This document shows positions 25,491 to 35,420 of a DNA stretch of 64,000 bases, piece after piece (position 1 is the first letter of the stretch; each line of letters begins with the position of its first letter). Location of the stretch: NCBI RefSeq assembly GCF_000016325.1, contig NC_009436.1, positions 2,046,001 through 2,110,000 of the forward strand. The letters are read 5' to 3'. Position numbers and translations under genes: made by a program. Below the pieces are notes generated by a model. The model was given only the letters and a program-made list of their open reading frames with translations, made no database searches and was not told the DNA's origin. This DNA comes from Enterobacter sp. 638. Lineage in GTDB: Bacteria; Pseudomonadota; Gammaproteobacteria; Enterobacterales; Enterobacteriaceae.

Positions 25491-26420
25491 ATGAATCATT
25501 CTGCTTTAGGGTATCGCGCCTTTGGTGAGCCTGAATCCGTTCTGCAAATCGAACTGAGATCACCCGAACCGCTGCCTGCCGGGCAGATCCGGGTGCACAT
25601 GCTCTTTTCCCCGGTGAATGCGTCGGATCTCATTCCTATGACGGGCGCCTACCGTCATCGGACGCCGCTGCCTGCGGTAGCAGGTTACGAAGGCGTCGGC
25701 GTGGTAACGGATGGGCCACAACATTTACTCGGGAAGCGCGTGCTGCCGTTACGCGGGCAGGGTACCTGGCAAAACATTGTGGATTGCCCTGCGGCGCTGG
25801 CGATCCCCGTGCCGGACGACATCGACTCAACGCTGGCGGCTCGCGCGTACATCAACCCGCTGGCCGCCCAAATGATGCTCAATCTTTACTCTCCCCAGGG
25901 AAAGTGGATCCTGCTGACGGCGGCCGGATCCGACTGCGCCGCGCTGCTCGGGCAATGGGCGATCAACGCGGGCGCTGACGCGGTGTATGGGATTCAGCGT
26001 TCTCCTGCGCATGGCGAAAGGCTGCGGGCGATGGGTATTATTCCTGTTTCGCAGCAGGATACGGCGGCCATTAGCGCCATTGCTGCACGGGCTGAAATTG
26101 TGTACGACGCCACGGGTGGCAGGTTAGCGGACAGGATTCTGGATGCGATGCCTGAGACAGGGCTTTTTGTCTGCTACGGTTTGCTTTCGGGTCAGCCGTT
26201 CAGACAACAGTCGCAGGTGCGGTGGTTCCATATTCGAAACTATCTGGATGCATTAAGCGTAGATCAATGGCAGGCTGAATTTTGCGAAATCTGGCCGAAG
26301 CTGCAGGCGAGTTGCTATGGCGACGTGACGTTGTTTCCGCTGGCTGAGTGGCGATCGGCGCTGGCGAATTATCGCCAGGCTGGGCGGCTTGCTAAGCCCA
26401 TGTTCGCGATGCACGACTAA
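25491..26420 (+). CDS. Zinc-independent quinone oxidoreductase-like MDR protein
   Basis: This is a 309-residue medium-chain dehydrogenase/reductase of the quinone oxidoreductase / enoyl reductase subgroup. The catalytic GroES-like half includes SPVNASDLIPMTGAYRHRTP and AGYEGVGVV. The coenzyme half has WILLTAAGSDCAALLGQWAI, a modified nucleotide-binding loop, and should prefer NADPH. The Cys/His zinc ligands of alcohol dehydrogenases are absent. The gene is short for the family. It sits alone between umuC and tqsA. The substrate is unknown. Confidence 0.8.
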   Translation: MNHSALGYRAFGEPESVLQIELRSPEPLPAGQIRVHMLFSPVNASDLIPMTGAYRHRTPLPAVAGYEGVGVVTDGPQHLLGKRVLPLRGQGTWQNIVDCPAALAIPVPDDIDSTLAARAYINPLAAQMMLNLYSPQGKWILLTAAGSDCAALLGQWAINAGADAVYGIQRSPAHGERLRAMGIIPVSQQDTAAISAIAARAEIVYDATGGRLADRILDAMPETGLFVCYGLLSGQPFRQQSQVRWFHIRNYLDALSVDQWQAEFCEIWPKLQASCYGDVTLFPLAEWRSALANYRQAGRLAKPMFAMHD

Positions 26421-26461
26421 CGCGTTCCAGCCCTCTCGTGAGAGAGAGCTGTCGCGAAAAC

Positions 26462-27496
26462 TTATCGGTGGCTCATATCGCTCAGCAACACGGCGATAGT
26501 TTGTCCGCCAGCGGTCTGTTCCAGACCGATTTTGACAATAATCGTCAGCGGAACAGAGAGCAGCATGCCCACCGGGCCGAGCAACCATCCCCAGAAAATC
26601 AGTGATAAAAAGACCACCAGCGTGGAAAGTCCAAGCCCGCGTCCCATCATTCTTGGCTCCAGAATATTACCGAAGACCAGATTAATAATCAGATAGCCCG
26701 CCAGGACGATCAAAGCATCGTAAAAACCGCTAAAGACCAGCACCTGAGCAATCGGGGGGATTGCGGCCAGTACCGAGCCGATATTGGGAATATAGTTGAG
26801 TGCGAAGGCCAGCAAGCCCCACACAAACGCAAAGCGCACATCCAGCGCGGCTAGCATGGCCCACGCCACCAGCCCCGTCACAATACTGATCGCGGTTTTG
26901 AGTACCAGATAGCGCGACACGCTGTCCAGCGCGCGTTGAATCGCGCCCATGCCCTCAACCGGCCGCACCATCATCTGCTGCAGTTTGACCGGCAGTTGCG
27001 GCACCTCGACCAGCATAAAAACAACGGTCAACAGCAGCAGGAAAATGGAGGTCATGGCGCTGGAAAGCTGCGCCAGAAGACCCGTCACCAGCGTCATCGC
27101 CGCATTCGGATCGACATACTTCAGCAGCTCCTCAACGGACACCTCAATACCCGCACGCTGCAGCCAGGGCTCCAATTGCTGCAACGGAATCACCAGTTTT
27201 GAACGGTACTGCGGCAGCGTTCGCGCCAGCTCGTTCAAAGATGTTCCGAGGTAGGTCACCAGCAGCGCCATCGCCATGATGATAATGGTGATGAGCAGCG
27301 AGATCGCCAGCACCCGTGGTATGCGCCAGCGGACCATTCGCTGCACTAAGGGGTTAAGGATCACCGCGATAAACAGCGCCAAAATGAAAGGCACGATGAT
27401 ATCGGCGGCAAAGCGGATACCGGTGAGAATGATCACCAGCATGCCAAGCATAATGACGATTTTTAATCCGTTCAGAGTAATGATGGGCTTAGCCAT
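26462..27496 (-). CDS. tqsA: TqsA, AI-2 family transporter
   Basis: This is a 344-residue inner-membrane protein of the AI-2E family, nearly colinear with E. coli TqsA (YdgG) from [18 protein letters not shown] onward and of the same length. TqsA is reported to export the quorum-sensing molecule autoinducer-2 and to affect biofilm formation. About eight membrane helices are visible, including the paired [20 protein letters not shown] region near the C-terminus. It is divergent from mdtJI, as in E. coli, which marks the left edge of the conserved backbone. Confidence 0.93.
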   Translation of the reverse strand: MAKPIITLNGLKIVIMLGMLVIILTGIRFAADIIVPFILALFIAVILNPLVQRMVRWRIPRVLAISLLITIIIMAMALLVTYLGTSLNELARTLPQYRSKLVIPLQQLEPWLQRAGIEVSVEELLKYVDPNAAMTLVTGLLAQLSSAMTSIFLLLLTVVFMLVEVPQLPVKLQQMMVRPVEGMGAIQRALDSVSRYLVLKTAISIVTGLVAWAMLAALDVRFAFVWGLLAFALNYIPNIGSVLAAIPPIAQVLVFSGFYDALIVLAGYLIINLVFGNILEPRMMGRGLGLSTLVVFLSLIFWGWLLGPVGMLLSVPLTIIVKIGLEQTAGGQTIAVLLSDMSHR

Positions 27497-27698
27497 GTGA
27501 GTTCCTGCTCTAATCCTTTTTTTTATAATAATAGCGATGCGCCATTAATATGCGAATGTAAGTTAAACAAGCAGGGTAAAGAAATGAAAAATTTTTGAGT
27601 TAATTCTTAGCTTGTGGTACAAATCAGGCGTGTTTAACTACCGAGGACAATTTTCATCCGCAATGACGAGAAGCAATACCGCGGATAATTGTAATATT

Positions 27699-27800
27699 AT
27701 GGACAATCTGTTCAGGACGTACTTTTCAAATAACACCGCTATTTTCTCAACCTCTCTCTGCCTGCTGTCCGGTGAGCAACACTGGCGCAACGCGCTATAG
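27699..27800 (+). CDS. mdtU: MdtU-like leader ORF upstream of mdtJI
   Basis: A 33-codon frame (MDNLFRTYFSNNTAIF..., ending QHWRNAL) lies 116 bases before the mdtJ start in an otherwise gene-free 420-bp leader. In E. coli a leader ORF of about this size, mdtU, precedes mdtJI and its translation is reported to control expression of the spermidine exporter. Position, size and the long leader fit. The ribosome site is weak (GGA about 13 bases upstream), and I compared the peptide only from memory, so identity is tentative. Confidence 0.5.
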   Translation: MDNLFRTYFSNNTAIFSTSLCLLSGEQHWRNAL

Positions 27801-27916
27801 TCCTGCCTTCTGCCTGAGCTAACGCCACGCGTTTAGCTATCTGACGTATTTCATTTTTTTGGGTTTGTCGTTTTCGACAAGCTGCAATGGATTATATTCT
27901 CAAGCAGGAGAAGACC

Positions 27917-28279
27917 ATGTTTTACTGGATACTATTAGCCCTGGCCATCGTGGCTGAAATTACGGGTACTTTGTCGATGAAGTGGGCAAGTATTAGTGAT
28001 GACAACACTGGCTTTATTTTAATGCTGGTGATGATTTCCCTTTCGTATATTTTCCTGTCGTTTGCGGTAAAAAAAATCGCGCTCGGCGTGGCGTATGCGT
28101 TGTGGGAGGGGATCGGTATTCTGTTGATTACGCTGTTTAGCGTAATGTTATTTGATGAAGCCCTGTCAACAATGAAAATTGCCGGTCTGGCAACGCTGGT
28201 GGTGGGTATTGTGCTGATTAAATCGGGCACGCGCAAACCGACAAAACAGCCGAAGGAGCAGGCCCATGCAACAGTTTGA
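27917..28279 (+). CDS. mdtJ: MdtJ, spermidine export subunit
   Basis: This is a 120-residue small multidrug resistance (SMR) protein with four membrane helices. With MdtI it forms the spermidine exporter of the inner membrane. The conserved membrane Glu is in [16 protein letters not shown], and [19 protein letters not shown] is the family's third helix. I chose the ATG at 27917, with AGGAGAAG just upstream and the start expected from E. coli. The start at 27887 adds ten residues. It overlaps mdtI by 14 bases, so the two are translationally coupled. Confidence 0.94.
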   Translation: MFYWILLALAIVAEITGTLSMKWASISDDNTGFILMLVMISLSYIFLSFAVKKIALGVAYALWEGIGILLITLFSVMLFDEALSTMKIAGLATLVVGIVLIKSGTRKPTKQPKEQAHATV

Positions 28280-28595
28280 ATGGATTCATGCAGCCTGGCT
28301 GGCGTTCGCCATCGTGCTGGAAATTATCGCCAACGTGTTCCTGAAATTTTCTGATGGTTTTCGCCGAAAATGGTTCGGTTTGCTGTCCATCGCGGCAGTA
28401 TTAGGCGCATTTAGCGCACTTTCTCAGGCGGTAAAAGGGATCGATCTGTCGGTCGCCTACGCGCTGTGGGGGGGTTTTGGTATCGCCGCCACGCTGGCAG
28501 CGGGTTGGGTTCTGTTCGGCCAGCGGCTCAATCGCAAAGGCTGGATTGGCCTGGTTCTGCTGCTGGCAGGTATGGTAATGATAAAACTGGCCTGA
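28266..28595 (+). CDS. mdtI: MdtI, spermidine export subunit
   Basis: This is a 109-residue SMR-family partner of MdtJ with four membrane helices. The Glu in [20 protein letters not shown] is the proton/substrate-binding residue of the family. Both subunits are needed for spermidine export. Its start lies inside the 3' end of mdtJ. A hairpin CGCTGCC/GGCAGCG follows at 28602-28625 but lacks a T-run. Confidence 0.94.
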   Translation: MQQFEWIHAAWLAFAIVLEIIANVFLKFSDGFRRKWFGLLSIAAVLGAFSALSQAVKGIDLSVAYALWGGFGIAATLAAGWVLFGQRLNRKGWIGLVLLLAGMVMIKLA

Positions 28596-28678
28596 TGTGA
28601 TCGCTGCCTGCATTTACGGGCAGCGAAATTCGTGCGCTGTATTACGCTTAGAAATACGCCCTTTCAAGAGAGCCGCGA

Positions 28679-30841
28679 ATGTATAACCCCCTAAGCTGGC
28701 GCAATATTCCTTCCGCAAAAACCCTGTTTGTCATGATTTTTATGGCAGGGATCGGTTTGGTCGTTTCCGTTGTCGCGCTGCTTTACCTTTCGCTGCACCT
28801 GATCAGCACTAAAACCAATGAGATAGATGAACACCGCTCTGCGCTCTCCGTTCAGGGTGCGATCCAGACGTCGGCGAACCGCGTCTGGTCGCTGGTGATT
28901 GATAATGCCGTCTGGGATGACGCGGTGCGGGAAGTGTATCCGCCGGTGTTAAATACCGACTGGCTGTATAATACCTGGGGAGCAGGCTTTAAAATCAATA
29001 ACCTGTACGACGGAACCTTCGTGCTCGACGAGCATTTTCATGTCATGTGGGGCTCATTTAAGAGTCAGCCGTTTAAAGAAACCAACCTCGACTTTTTTGG
29101 ATACGGTCTGAAAGCGTTGATCCGTGAAAACGCAAAGGCATTGCAGGCCGAAACGACGATTTATGCCGGGATCACCCGCACGCGTCAGGGTGTCGCCTTT
29201 GTCGGGATTGGGCTGATTCGTCCCATGGTGGGACGCTTGCAGGTGAAGAATGACGTCCGCCGTTATCTGGTGATTACGCGTCATATCAACCCGCAGATCC
29301 TGAGCGATCTGGGCAATACCTTCCAGATTGAAAACCTGCATTTCACCCGGGATCACACCAGCGAATCCAGCATTCCGCTAAAAAGTTCGGCGGGCGAAAT
29401 TCTGGGTTACCTCAACTGGCAGCCGCAGCGGCCCGGTGCGCAGGCGGCAAGTGCGGCATCCAACCAAATCACCCAAATCGTTGTTCTGGCCTCGGCCCTG
29501 ATTTTGCTGTTTATTCTGGTGAGCAGCGTGGGGCTGTACAAACTCGCCCGGGGCGAAAGCCAGGCCAGACGCGTAGCGCGTACCGACTGGCTGAGTCATC
29601 TGCCGAATCGACGCGCATTGATCGAAGAGCTGGAACGGGTGAGTTTGCGCGGCGATATCGACGTGAAAACAGTGGTCTTCATCGATCTGGACGGCTTTAA
29701 GGATGTGAATGATATTTACGGTCATGACGTGGGCGATGAACTCATTATTCTGCTGGCAAAGGCGCTGCGCGAGAGGGTGCCGCAGGGAGGAATGCTGGCC
29801 CGAATGGGCGGCGACGAATTCGCGATGACTATTGGCGGCGACCACTCCCAGGCGCAGGCCTTGACCTTTGCAAACGATGTTCTGGCGTTCCTGGATGCGC
29901 CAGTACGCATTGGTGAACGCACCATCCATATCAGCGCCAGTATTGGGCTCGCCAGCGGCACGCTGATCGACTGTACCAGCTCGGAATTATTCCGCCGGGC
30001 AGACATCGCGATGTACCACTCCAAAATCACCGGAAAAGGGCGCATCACACAGTATGATGCCGAGCTGAACAGCGCCCGCGAGCGGCAACTGGCGATAGAA
30101 AATGAAATTCGCGACGGCATGGAACGTGATGAATTCGATGTCTGGTATCAGCCGATTATTGACGCGCGCAGCCAGAAAATGACCAGTGTTGAAGCGCTGG
30201 TGCGTTGGCCGCGTCGTCCCGCGGGCGAGCTAACACCGGATGAATTTATCAGCATTGCTGAAACCAGCGGGCTGATTTATAGCCTGGGTCAGTTTGTGCT
30301 GCGCCGCGCCTGTCATGACCTTGAACCGTTCAGCGATCTGAAACTGTCAGTCAATATTTCTCCCGCTCAATTTCGCGATCCTGAATTTGAAGAAAAGGTC
30401 GCGAAAGTCATTGAGATGACCCGTTTTCCGGCAAATCGGCTACAGCTTGAGGTCACCGAAACTTACGTTCTGGAAAATCCTGAACGCGCCCGCGCCGCTA
30501 TTGCCAATTTGAAAGCATTGGGAACCGCCGTCGCGCTGGATGATTTTGGAACGGGCTATTCCAGCATTGGATATTTGCGCCGCTTTAATTTCGATACCAT
30601 CAAAATCGACAAATCTCTGGCCGGGCTGGTGGATAACGACGAGCAGGCGATCGCCCTGGTCAGCGGAACGGTGCGCATCGCAAGCGCGTTGGGCATGGCG
30701 GTGGTTGCCGAGGGGGTGGAAAACGAAAAGCAGATGAAACTGCTGCGCCTCGCGGGCTGTGACCAACTGCAGGGATTCTGGTTCAGTCGGCCAATGCCCA
30801 TCGAGGCGATTATTGAATTACGTAAAGTCAGATACTGCTGA
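28679..30841 (+). CDS. CHASE4-GGDEF-EAL cyclic-di-GMP enzyme
   Basis: This is a 720-residue membrane protein of c-di-GMP signalling. An N-terminal membrane helix (about 15-43) is followed by a periplasmic sensor resembling CHASE4 (about 45-255, with SLVIDNAVWDDAV), a second helix (about 262-290), then GGDEF and EAL domains. The cyclase motif is intact (RMGGDEFAM) but no RxxD inhibitory site precedes it. The EAL domain has EALVRW, DDFGTGYSS, KIDKSL and AEGVENE, so phosphodiesterase activity is likely. It can act as synthase, hydrolase or both. It ends one base before the convergent ydgD. Confidence 0.9.
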   Translation: MYNPLSWRNIPSAKTLFVMIFMAGIGLVVSVVALLYLSLHLISTKTNEIDEHRSALSVQGAIQTSANRVWSLVIDNAVWDDAVREVYPPVLNTDWLYNTWGAGFKINNLYDGTFVLDEHFHVMWGSFKSQPFKETNLDFFGYGLKALIRENAKALQAETTIYAGITRTRQGVAFVGIGLIRPMVGRLQVKNDVRRYLVITRHINPQILSDLGNTFQIENLHFTRDHTSESSIPLKSSAGEILGYLNWQPQRPGAQAASAASNQITQIVVLASALILLFILVSSVGLYKLARGESQARRVARTDWLSHLPNRRALIEELERVSLRGDIDVKTVVFIDLDGFKDVNDIYGHDVGDELIILLAKALRERVPQGGMLARMGGDEFAMTIGGDHSQAQALTFANDVLAFLDAPVRIGERTIHISASIGLASGTLIDCTSSELFRRADIAMYHSKITGKGRITQYDAELNSARERQLAIENEIRDGMERDEFDVWYQPIIDARSQKMTSVEALVRWPRRPAGELTPDEFISIAETSGLIYSLGQFVLRRACHDLEPFSDLKLSVNISPAQFRDPEFEEKVAKVIEMTRFPANRLQLEVTETYVLENPERARAAIANLKALGTAVALDDFGTGYSSIGYLRRFNFDTIKIDKSLAGLVDNDEQAIALVSGTVRIASALGMAVVAEGVENEKQMKLLRLAGCDQLQGFWFSRPMPIEAIIELRKVRYC

Positions 30842-30842
30842 G

Positions 30843-31664
30843 TTATTCCTGCGACAAGGTTTCCAGTTTGTCGCGAAAACCGGTCACCGATAACGCACGG
30901 TTATCCGCGCGCCAGCGATCTTTGGCCGCCGGAGCCGAACTCTGCACGCCAATCAATTGCCAGCCTTTATCCGTTTTCAACATCAACGGTGAACCGCTGT
31001 CGCCCGGTAGCGTGTCGCATTGATGCGATAACACGCTGGTTTGCGCCCAACCAGTGACGATGCAATCGGTGTGCGTATAGAGCGAATCCAGATGATCGAC
31101 CGGATAACCGGACTGGGTGACTTTGCGTTCGGCGGCTTTTAGCGCCTCGGTCAGCGCGGCTTTATCGCCGTCAAATAACGGCAGCGGCGTGATACCGGAC
31201 GGCGGATAGCGCAAAATAACTAATCCAAAATCCCACTCTGCCGCTGACGGGGGAACAATCCAGCCATCGCCGTCGGGCTTTAAGCGTTTACCCAGCGACG
31301 GTTCGACGCGACCTTCCACGCCATGAATGTCATAACGCCAGACGCCTTTTTTGGAGACAAAACGCAGCGCAACGACTTTATCTGGTTTGCCTTTCGGCGG
31401 AATAAGCAGACAGTGTCCGGCGGTCAGCGCCAGATGAGGGGAGATCAAGGTTGCGGTGCATAAGTTACCGCTCGCGGTTTCCAGTTGCCCAATGGCATCC
31501 CAGGGTGATTCAGTCGGATCGGCGACACGCGTACGGTCATCATGACCAAAAAAAAGCGTTTTGATCTCTTTCGCGTTCACCGCGTCGTCGTCGCCGTCAT
31601 CCGCATGGCTAAAACCAGAAAAGAGGCAGAACGTTCCCAGTAAGCACACAACTATTTTCCGCAT
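30843..31664 (-). CDS. ydgD: YdgD, exported trypsin-like serine protease
   Basis: This is a 273-residue periplasmic serine endopeptidase of the V8/trypsin type. The signal peptide is [21 protein letters not shown]. The catalytic triad is visible: His in LTAGHCLL, Asp in [10 protein letters not shown] and Ser in [10 protein letters not shown]. ydgD lies downstream of asr and ydgU as in E. coli. Its substrate is unknown. It is convergent with the c-di-GMP gene, with only one base between the stop codons. Confidence 0.92.
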   Translation of the reverse strand: MRKIVVCLLGTFCLFSGFSHADDGDDDAVNAKEIKTLFFGHDDRTRVADPTESPWDAIGQLETASGNLCTATLISPHLALTAGHCLLIPPKGKPDKVVALRFVSKKGVWRYDIHGVEGRVEPSLGKRLKPDGDGWIVPPSAAEWDFGLVILRYPPSGITPLPLFDGDKAALTEALKAAERKVTQSGYPVDHLDSLYTHTDCIVTGWAQTSVLSHQCDTLPGDSGSPLMLKTDKGWQLIGVQSSAPAAKDRWRADNRALSVTGFRDKLETLSQE

Positions 31665-31765
31665 ATCACACTCTGGTGGGGTAATTATGATTATTAAAAG
31701 TGAACCCTATTAAAATACTATAGACGGGACGGCGAGAAAGTGGGAGTAAAATCAGCGTGCTACAA

Positions 31766-31849
31766 TCAGGAAAGATAAAACCGACAGGTGATGAGCGCGC
31801 ATAAAATAAGCGTGATAAGAATGAACTCAAACCGATAGCGTCGCAGCAT
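31766..31849 (-). CDS. ydgU: YdgU, 27-residue small membrane protein
   Basis: The minus strand carries a 27-codon frame, MLRRYRFEFILITLILCALI, ending TCRFYLS, which matches the small protein YdgU of E. coli and lies in the same place between asr and ydgD. It has a basic start and one membrane helix. GGAGG lies five bases before the ATG, a strong ribosome site. In E. coli ydgU belongs to the acid-shock asr locus. A terminator between asr and ydgU suggests partial read-through or a separate promoter. Function is unknown. Confidence 0.85.
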   Translation of the reverse strand: MLRRYRFEFILITLILCALITCRFYLS

Positions 31850-31863
31850 ACGGCCTCCGGAAA

Positions 31864-31899
31864 TAAAAACGGCGCTGATCCAATTCCGATTCAGCGCCG
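31864..31899 (-). terminator. Terminator after asr
   Basis: On the minus strand the stem CGGCGCTGA/TCAGCGCCG is followed by TTTTTATTTC, a rho-independent terminator between asr and ydgU. A further GC hairpin (CGCGCCCC/GGGGCGCG) lies at 31908-31925, next to the asr stop. Confidence 0.85.
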
Positions 31900-31940
31900 G
31901 TCTACAACGCGCCCCGAGGGGCGCGATTTAGCTCGAACGC

Positions 31941-32339
31941 TTACGCAGCTGGCTGAGCAGCAGGTTTAGCCGCTTCGTGTTTCACTGCTTTTTTGTGATG
32001 CTTTTTAGCGGCTTGCGCTTTCTGCGCTACGGCAGGTTTAGCAGCGGCTTTGTGGTGTTTTTTCGCAGCCTGGGCTTTCTGCTCAACAGGAGCAGTGGTC
32101 GTTGCCGGAGCAGCTTCTTGTTTTTTCACTGCTTTTTTGTGGTGTTTTTTAGCAGCCTGAGCTTTCTGCTCAACCGCTTTTTTGTGTTTTTTGTGGTGCA
32201 CAGTTTTCGCTGGTGCGGCTTTAGTGGTGGTCGCCGTTGCGGTAGCAGGTGCAGCGGAAGACGTTGTGGTTTCAGCAGCAAACGCAGCAGAAGACAGACC
32301 CATAGCAGCGGCAACAACCAGAGCTAATACTTTTTTCAT
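31941..32339 (-). CDS. asr: Asr, acid shock protein
   Basis: This is a 132-residue periplasmic acid-shock protein. The signal peptide [20 protein letters not shown] is near-identical to that of E. coli Asr. The mature part is very basic and of low complexity, with the unit [13 protein letters not shown] repeated about three times, plus Ala/Pro linkers. Asr is strongly induced at low pH and is thought to protect periplasmic proteins. I chose the ATG at 32339, with GAGGG seven bases upstream. The ATG six bases earlier is too close to it. An RstA box lies upstream. Confidence 0.94.
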   Translation of the reverse strand: MKKVLALVVAAAMGLSSAAFAAETTTSSAAPATATATTTKAAPAKTVHHKKHKKAVEQKAQAAKKHHKKAVKKQEAAPATTTAPVEQKAQAAKKHHKAAAKPAVAQKAQAAKKHHKKAVKHEAAKPAAQPAA

Positions 32340-32443
32340 TCTCATACCCTCGAATTTGGTTTTTCATTTAACCCCACTGCGGGGCCGTTGAAATAACTAT
32401 ATCCATTTGGGGTCGAGGCTTCCGTGAGTCATTGGTTTCGGCG

Positions 32444-32457
32444 TGTAACGTAATGTA
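32444..32457 (-). promoter_or_regulatory. RstA box upstream of asr
   Basis: On the minus strand TACATTACGTTACA matches the RstA binding consensus TACATNTNGTTACA with one mismatch and lies about 105 bases before the asr start. RstA of the acid-responsive RstBA system is known to activate asr in E. coli. Confidence 0.75.
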
Positions 32458-32488
32458 CAACGCCAGGGACTAGCCCCGGCGCGGGGTA

Positions 32489-33973
32489 TTACAGATAGCG
32501 GGAGGTGAGATGTTCACGGAAATAACGGCTATTCAGATCTTCACCGGTTGCCTGCTCAATCAGCTGCGAGGTGGTAAAGCGGCTGCCGTGCTGCCAGATA
32601 TTCTGGCGCAGCCAGTCAAACAGCGCAGAGAAATCGCCACCTGCAATAGATGCCTCCAGCCCCGGTAACGCGTTTTTAGCGGCGCTGAAGAGCTGCGCGG
32701 CATACATCGCGCCCAGCGTGTACGACGGGAAGTAGCCAAAGCCGCCGTCGGTCCAGTGGATGTCCTGCATACAGCCGTTACGGTAGTTGTCTTTCGTCGA
32801 CAGACCGAGCCATGACTGCATTTTTTCATCCCACAGCGCCGGGATGTCTTCCACTTCGATTTCGCCATTGATCAGCGAGCGTTCGATTTCGTAGCGCAGC
32901 ACGACGTGCGCCGGATAGCTCACTTCGTCCGCATCGACGCGGATGTAGCCCGGCTTCACGCGCTGGTTCCAGGCGATAAAGTTCTCTTCACTGAAGGCGG
33001 CCTGGCTGCCAAAACGCGCGTGAACAGCCGGGAGCAGATGTTTTAGGAAAGCGTTGCTGCGCCCGAGCTGCATCTCAAAGAACAGGCTTTGTGATTCGTG
33101 AATAGCCGTCGAACGTGCCAAAGCGACGGGCTGTCCGAGCCAGTTGCGCGGCAGATTTTGCTCATAACGCGCATGACCGGTTTCATGCACCACGCCAAAC
33201 AGCGCGCTCAGCAGTTCGTTTTCGTCGTAACGCGTCGTGATGCGGACATCTTCAGGGACGCCACCGCAGAACGGATGCGCACTCACATCAAGACGGCCCG
33301 CATTGAAATCGAAGCCCAGCATTTGCATGGCTTCCAGACCGAGTTCACGCTGAACGGCGGTCGGGAAAGGCCCTTGCGGCGGAACAAACGATTGTTGCGC
33401 CTGCTTTTCCACCACGCGGGCGAGCAAATCCGGGAGCCAGGATTTCAAATCACCAAATACACTGTCAAGGCGGGCACTGGTCATATCCGGCTCAAAGATA
33501 TCGAGCAGGGCATCATAAGGGGTGCAGCCTTTCGCTTCGGCACGCAGGCGCGCCTCTTCACGGCTGAGTTTGACGACCTCTTTGAGATTGGCGGAAAAAC
33601 CCTGCCAGTCGTTGGCCGGACGCTGCGTACGCCAGGCGTGTTCACATTTGCTCCCCGCCAGCGATTTGGCTTCAACCAGCGACTCCGGCAGTAAAGACGC
33701 TTGCTGGAAGAGACGTGTCATCTCGCGCAGATTGGCTTGTTCGACATCATTTAAATCTTCGCTTTCGGCAGACGCCAGCCATTCACCGACTTTCTTATCG
33801 GTGAGGATCTGATGCTGCAATACGCTCATCTCGGCCAGCGCTTCACCGCGTGCCTGGCTGCCGCCCGGCGGCATCATGGCGAACATATCCCAGCTGGCGA
33901 TGGAGGAAAGGTGCGAGAAGCGGGAGAGACGCTGGAACGTGCGGGTGAGTTGTTGATAGTTATTGTTGTTCAT
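32489..33973 (-). CDS. M32-family carboxypeptidase
   Basis: This is a 494-residue cytoplasmic zinc carboxypeptidase of family M32 (thermostable carboxypeptidase 1 type), which removes C-terminal residues from peptides. The HEXXH zinc motif is in GVVHETGHARYEQN, and the downstream Glu ligand lies in the IHESQSLFFEMQLGR region. I chose the ATG at 33973, with GAGGA upstream and the length usual for the family. The in-frame start at 34015 adds 14 residues. E. coli K-12 lacks this gene between asr and ynfM, but other enterobacteria carry it. Confidence 0.9.
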   Translation of the reverse strand: MNNNNYQQLTRTFQRLSRFSHLSSIASWDMFAMMPPGGSQARGEALAEMSVLQHQILTDKKVGEWLASAESEDLNDVEQANLREMTRLFQQASLLPESLVEAKSLAGSKCEHAWRTQRPANDWQGFSANLKEVVKLSREEARLRAEAKGCTPYDALLDIFEPDMTSARLDSVFGDLKSWLPDLLARVVEKQAQQSFVPPQGPFPTAVQRELGLEAMQMLGFDFNAGRLDVSAHPFCGGVPEDVRITTRYDENELLSALFGVVHETGHARYEQNLPRNWLGQPVALARSTAIHESQSLFFEMQLGRSNAFLKHLLPAVHARFGSQAAFSEENFIAWNQRVKPGYIRVDADEVSYPAHVVLRYEIERSLINGEIEVEDIPALWDEKMQSWLGLSTKDNYRNGCMQDIHWTDGGFGYFPSYTLGAMYAAQLFSAAKNALPGLEASIAGGDFSALFDWLRQNIWQHGSRFTTSQLIEQATGEDLNSRYFREHLTSRYL

Positions 33974-34046
33974 GAAGTCCTCGTGTCTGAATCGGGCAAT
34001 CACAAAAAGTAGCATCCGACCGACTGAAACACGAGGTTATTCAACG

Positions 34047-35300
34047 TTAATGCAGACGTTTATGCAGACTCATCCCCACCAACAGCGCGGCGCAGAGCAT
34101 CAACGCGATAAATCCACCGACGCCATTCCAGCCGTAACGGTGCCAGAAGACGCCGCCGAGCGTCCCGGCGATGCTTGAACCCAGATAATAGCTGAAGAGA
34201 TACAGCGAAGAGGCCTGGCCTTTCGCGCGACGCGCGCGCGGGCCAATCCAGCTACTGGCGACCGAATGCGCCGCAAAAAAACCGGCGGAGAACAGCAGCA
34301 TTCCGGCGAAAATCAGCCATAAAGATGAGAGCAACGTCATCAGCAATCCCACTAGCATGACGCCAATAGACGTCAGCATGACCGGGCCGCGCCCGAAACG
34401 CGCGGTCATTGCACCCGCTTTGGGCGAACTCCAGGTACCGGTGAGATACGCCACGGACAGCAAGCCGACAAACGCCTGGCTCAAATGCCACGGCGAGAGC
34501 ATCAGGCGATAGCCAATATAGTTAAACAGCGTGACGAACGAACCCATTAACAGGAAGCCGGTCAGGAACAGGCGCGGCAAACCTTTATCGCGCCAGTGCA
34601 GGCGGAAATTGATCAGCAGCGTTTTGGGTCGCAGCGACGTGGGACGAAAATGACGTGATTCCGGCAAAATTCGCCAGAACATAAGTGCGGCGGCGAGGGC
34701 GAAGCAGCCAATCACCGCCAGCGCGATGCGCCAGTTAAAGAGATCGGTGAAAACACCGCTGAGCAGGCGGCCGCTCATGCCACCAATCGAATTCCCGCTA
34801 ATGTACAAGCCCATCGAAAAGGCGACAAAACTGGGATGAATTTCCTCACTCAAATAGGTCATGCCAACAGCCGCGACGCCGCTTAATGACAGTCCAATCA
34901 GCGCGCGCATCACCAGAATCCCGTGCCAGCTGGTCATCATTGTCGACAGCAGGGTGCACACAGAGGCCAGCAGTAACGCCGTGACCATTACCGGTTTGCG
35001 TCCGATAGCATCCGAAAGCGGGCCGGTAAACAGCAAACCGACCGCCAGCATGCCGGTTGAAATCGAGAGCGAAATACTGCTGCTGGCAGGCGACACGCCA
35101 AATTCATGCGATAACACGGGCAGAATAGGTTGAACGCAATACAGCAGGGCAAATGTCGCCAGTCCTGCCGAGAAGAGCGCCAGCGTGACGCGCATGAAAG
35201 ACGTTGTACCACGTTTGATAAATTGGGCTGGCTGAGGTGCTGCGGGTAAATCATCAATGTCGCTTGCCGGGGCGATATCAACGGTTGTTGTACGACTCAC
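34047..35300 (-). CDS. ynfM: YnfM, MFS exporter
   Basis: This is a 417-residue major facilitator superfamily transporter, colinear with E. coli YnfM and of identical length when started at the GTG at 35300. It has SRTTTVDIAPASDID at the N-terminus and AAGGA six to seven bases upstream. Twelve membrane helices are visible, with the inter-helix motif GPLSDAIGRKPVMVTAL. YnfM has been linked to arabinose efflux in E. coli. It is divergent from the LysR regulator ynfL across 120 bases, as in E. coli. Confidence 0.92.
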   Translation of the reverse strand: MSRTTTVDIAPASDIDDLPAAPQPAQFIKRGTTSFMRVTLALFSAGLATFALLYCVQPILPVLSHEFGVSPASSSISLSISTGMLAVGLLFTGPLSDAIGRKPVMVTALLLASVCTLLSTMMTSWHGILVMRALIGLSLSGVAAVGMTYLSEEIHPSFVAFSMGLYISGNSIGGMSGRLLSGVFTDLFNWRIALAVIGCFALAAALMFWRILPESRHFRPTSLRPKTLLINFRLHWRDKGLPRLFLTGFLLMGSFVTLFNYIGYRLMLSPWHLSQAFVGLLSVAYLTGTWSSPKAGAMTARFGRGPVMLTSIGVMLVGLLMTLLSSLWLIFAGMLLFSAGFFAAHSVASSWIGPRARRAKGQASSLYLFSYYLGSSIAGTLGGVFWHRYGWNGVGGFIALMLCAALLVGMSLHKRLH

Positions 35301-35420
35301 GTAAAATCCTTGCGAAAACGTCCCGCGATGACGGGGGATGGGAATGACCACAGGATCAGGGTAGGAAATTGGTAATATTCTGTCTAATATATTAATAATC
35401 TTAAATGATACGTTAAACAT

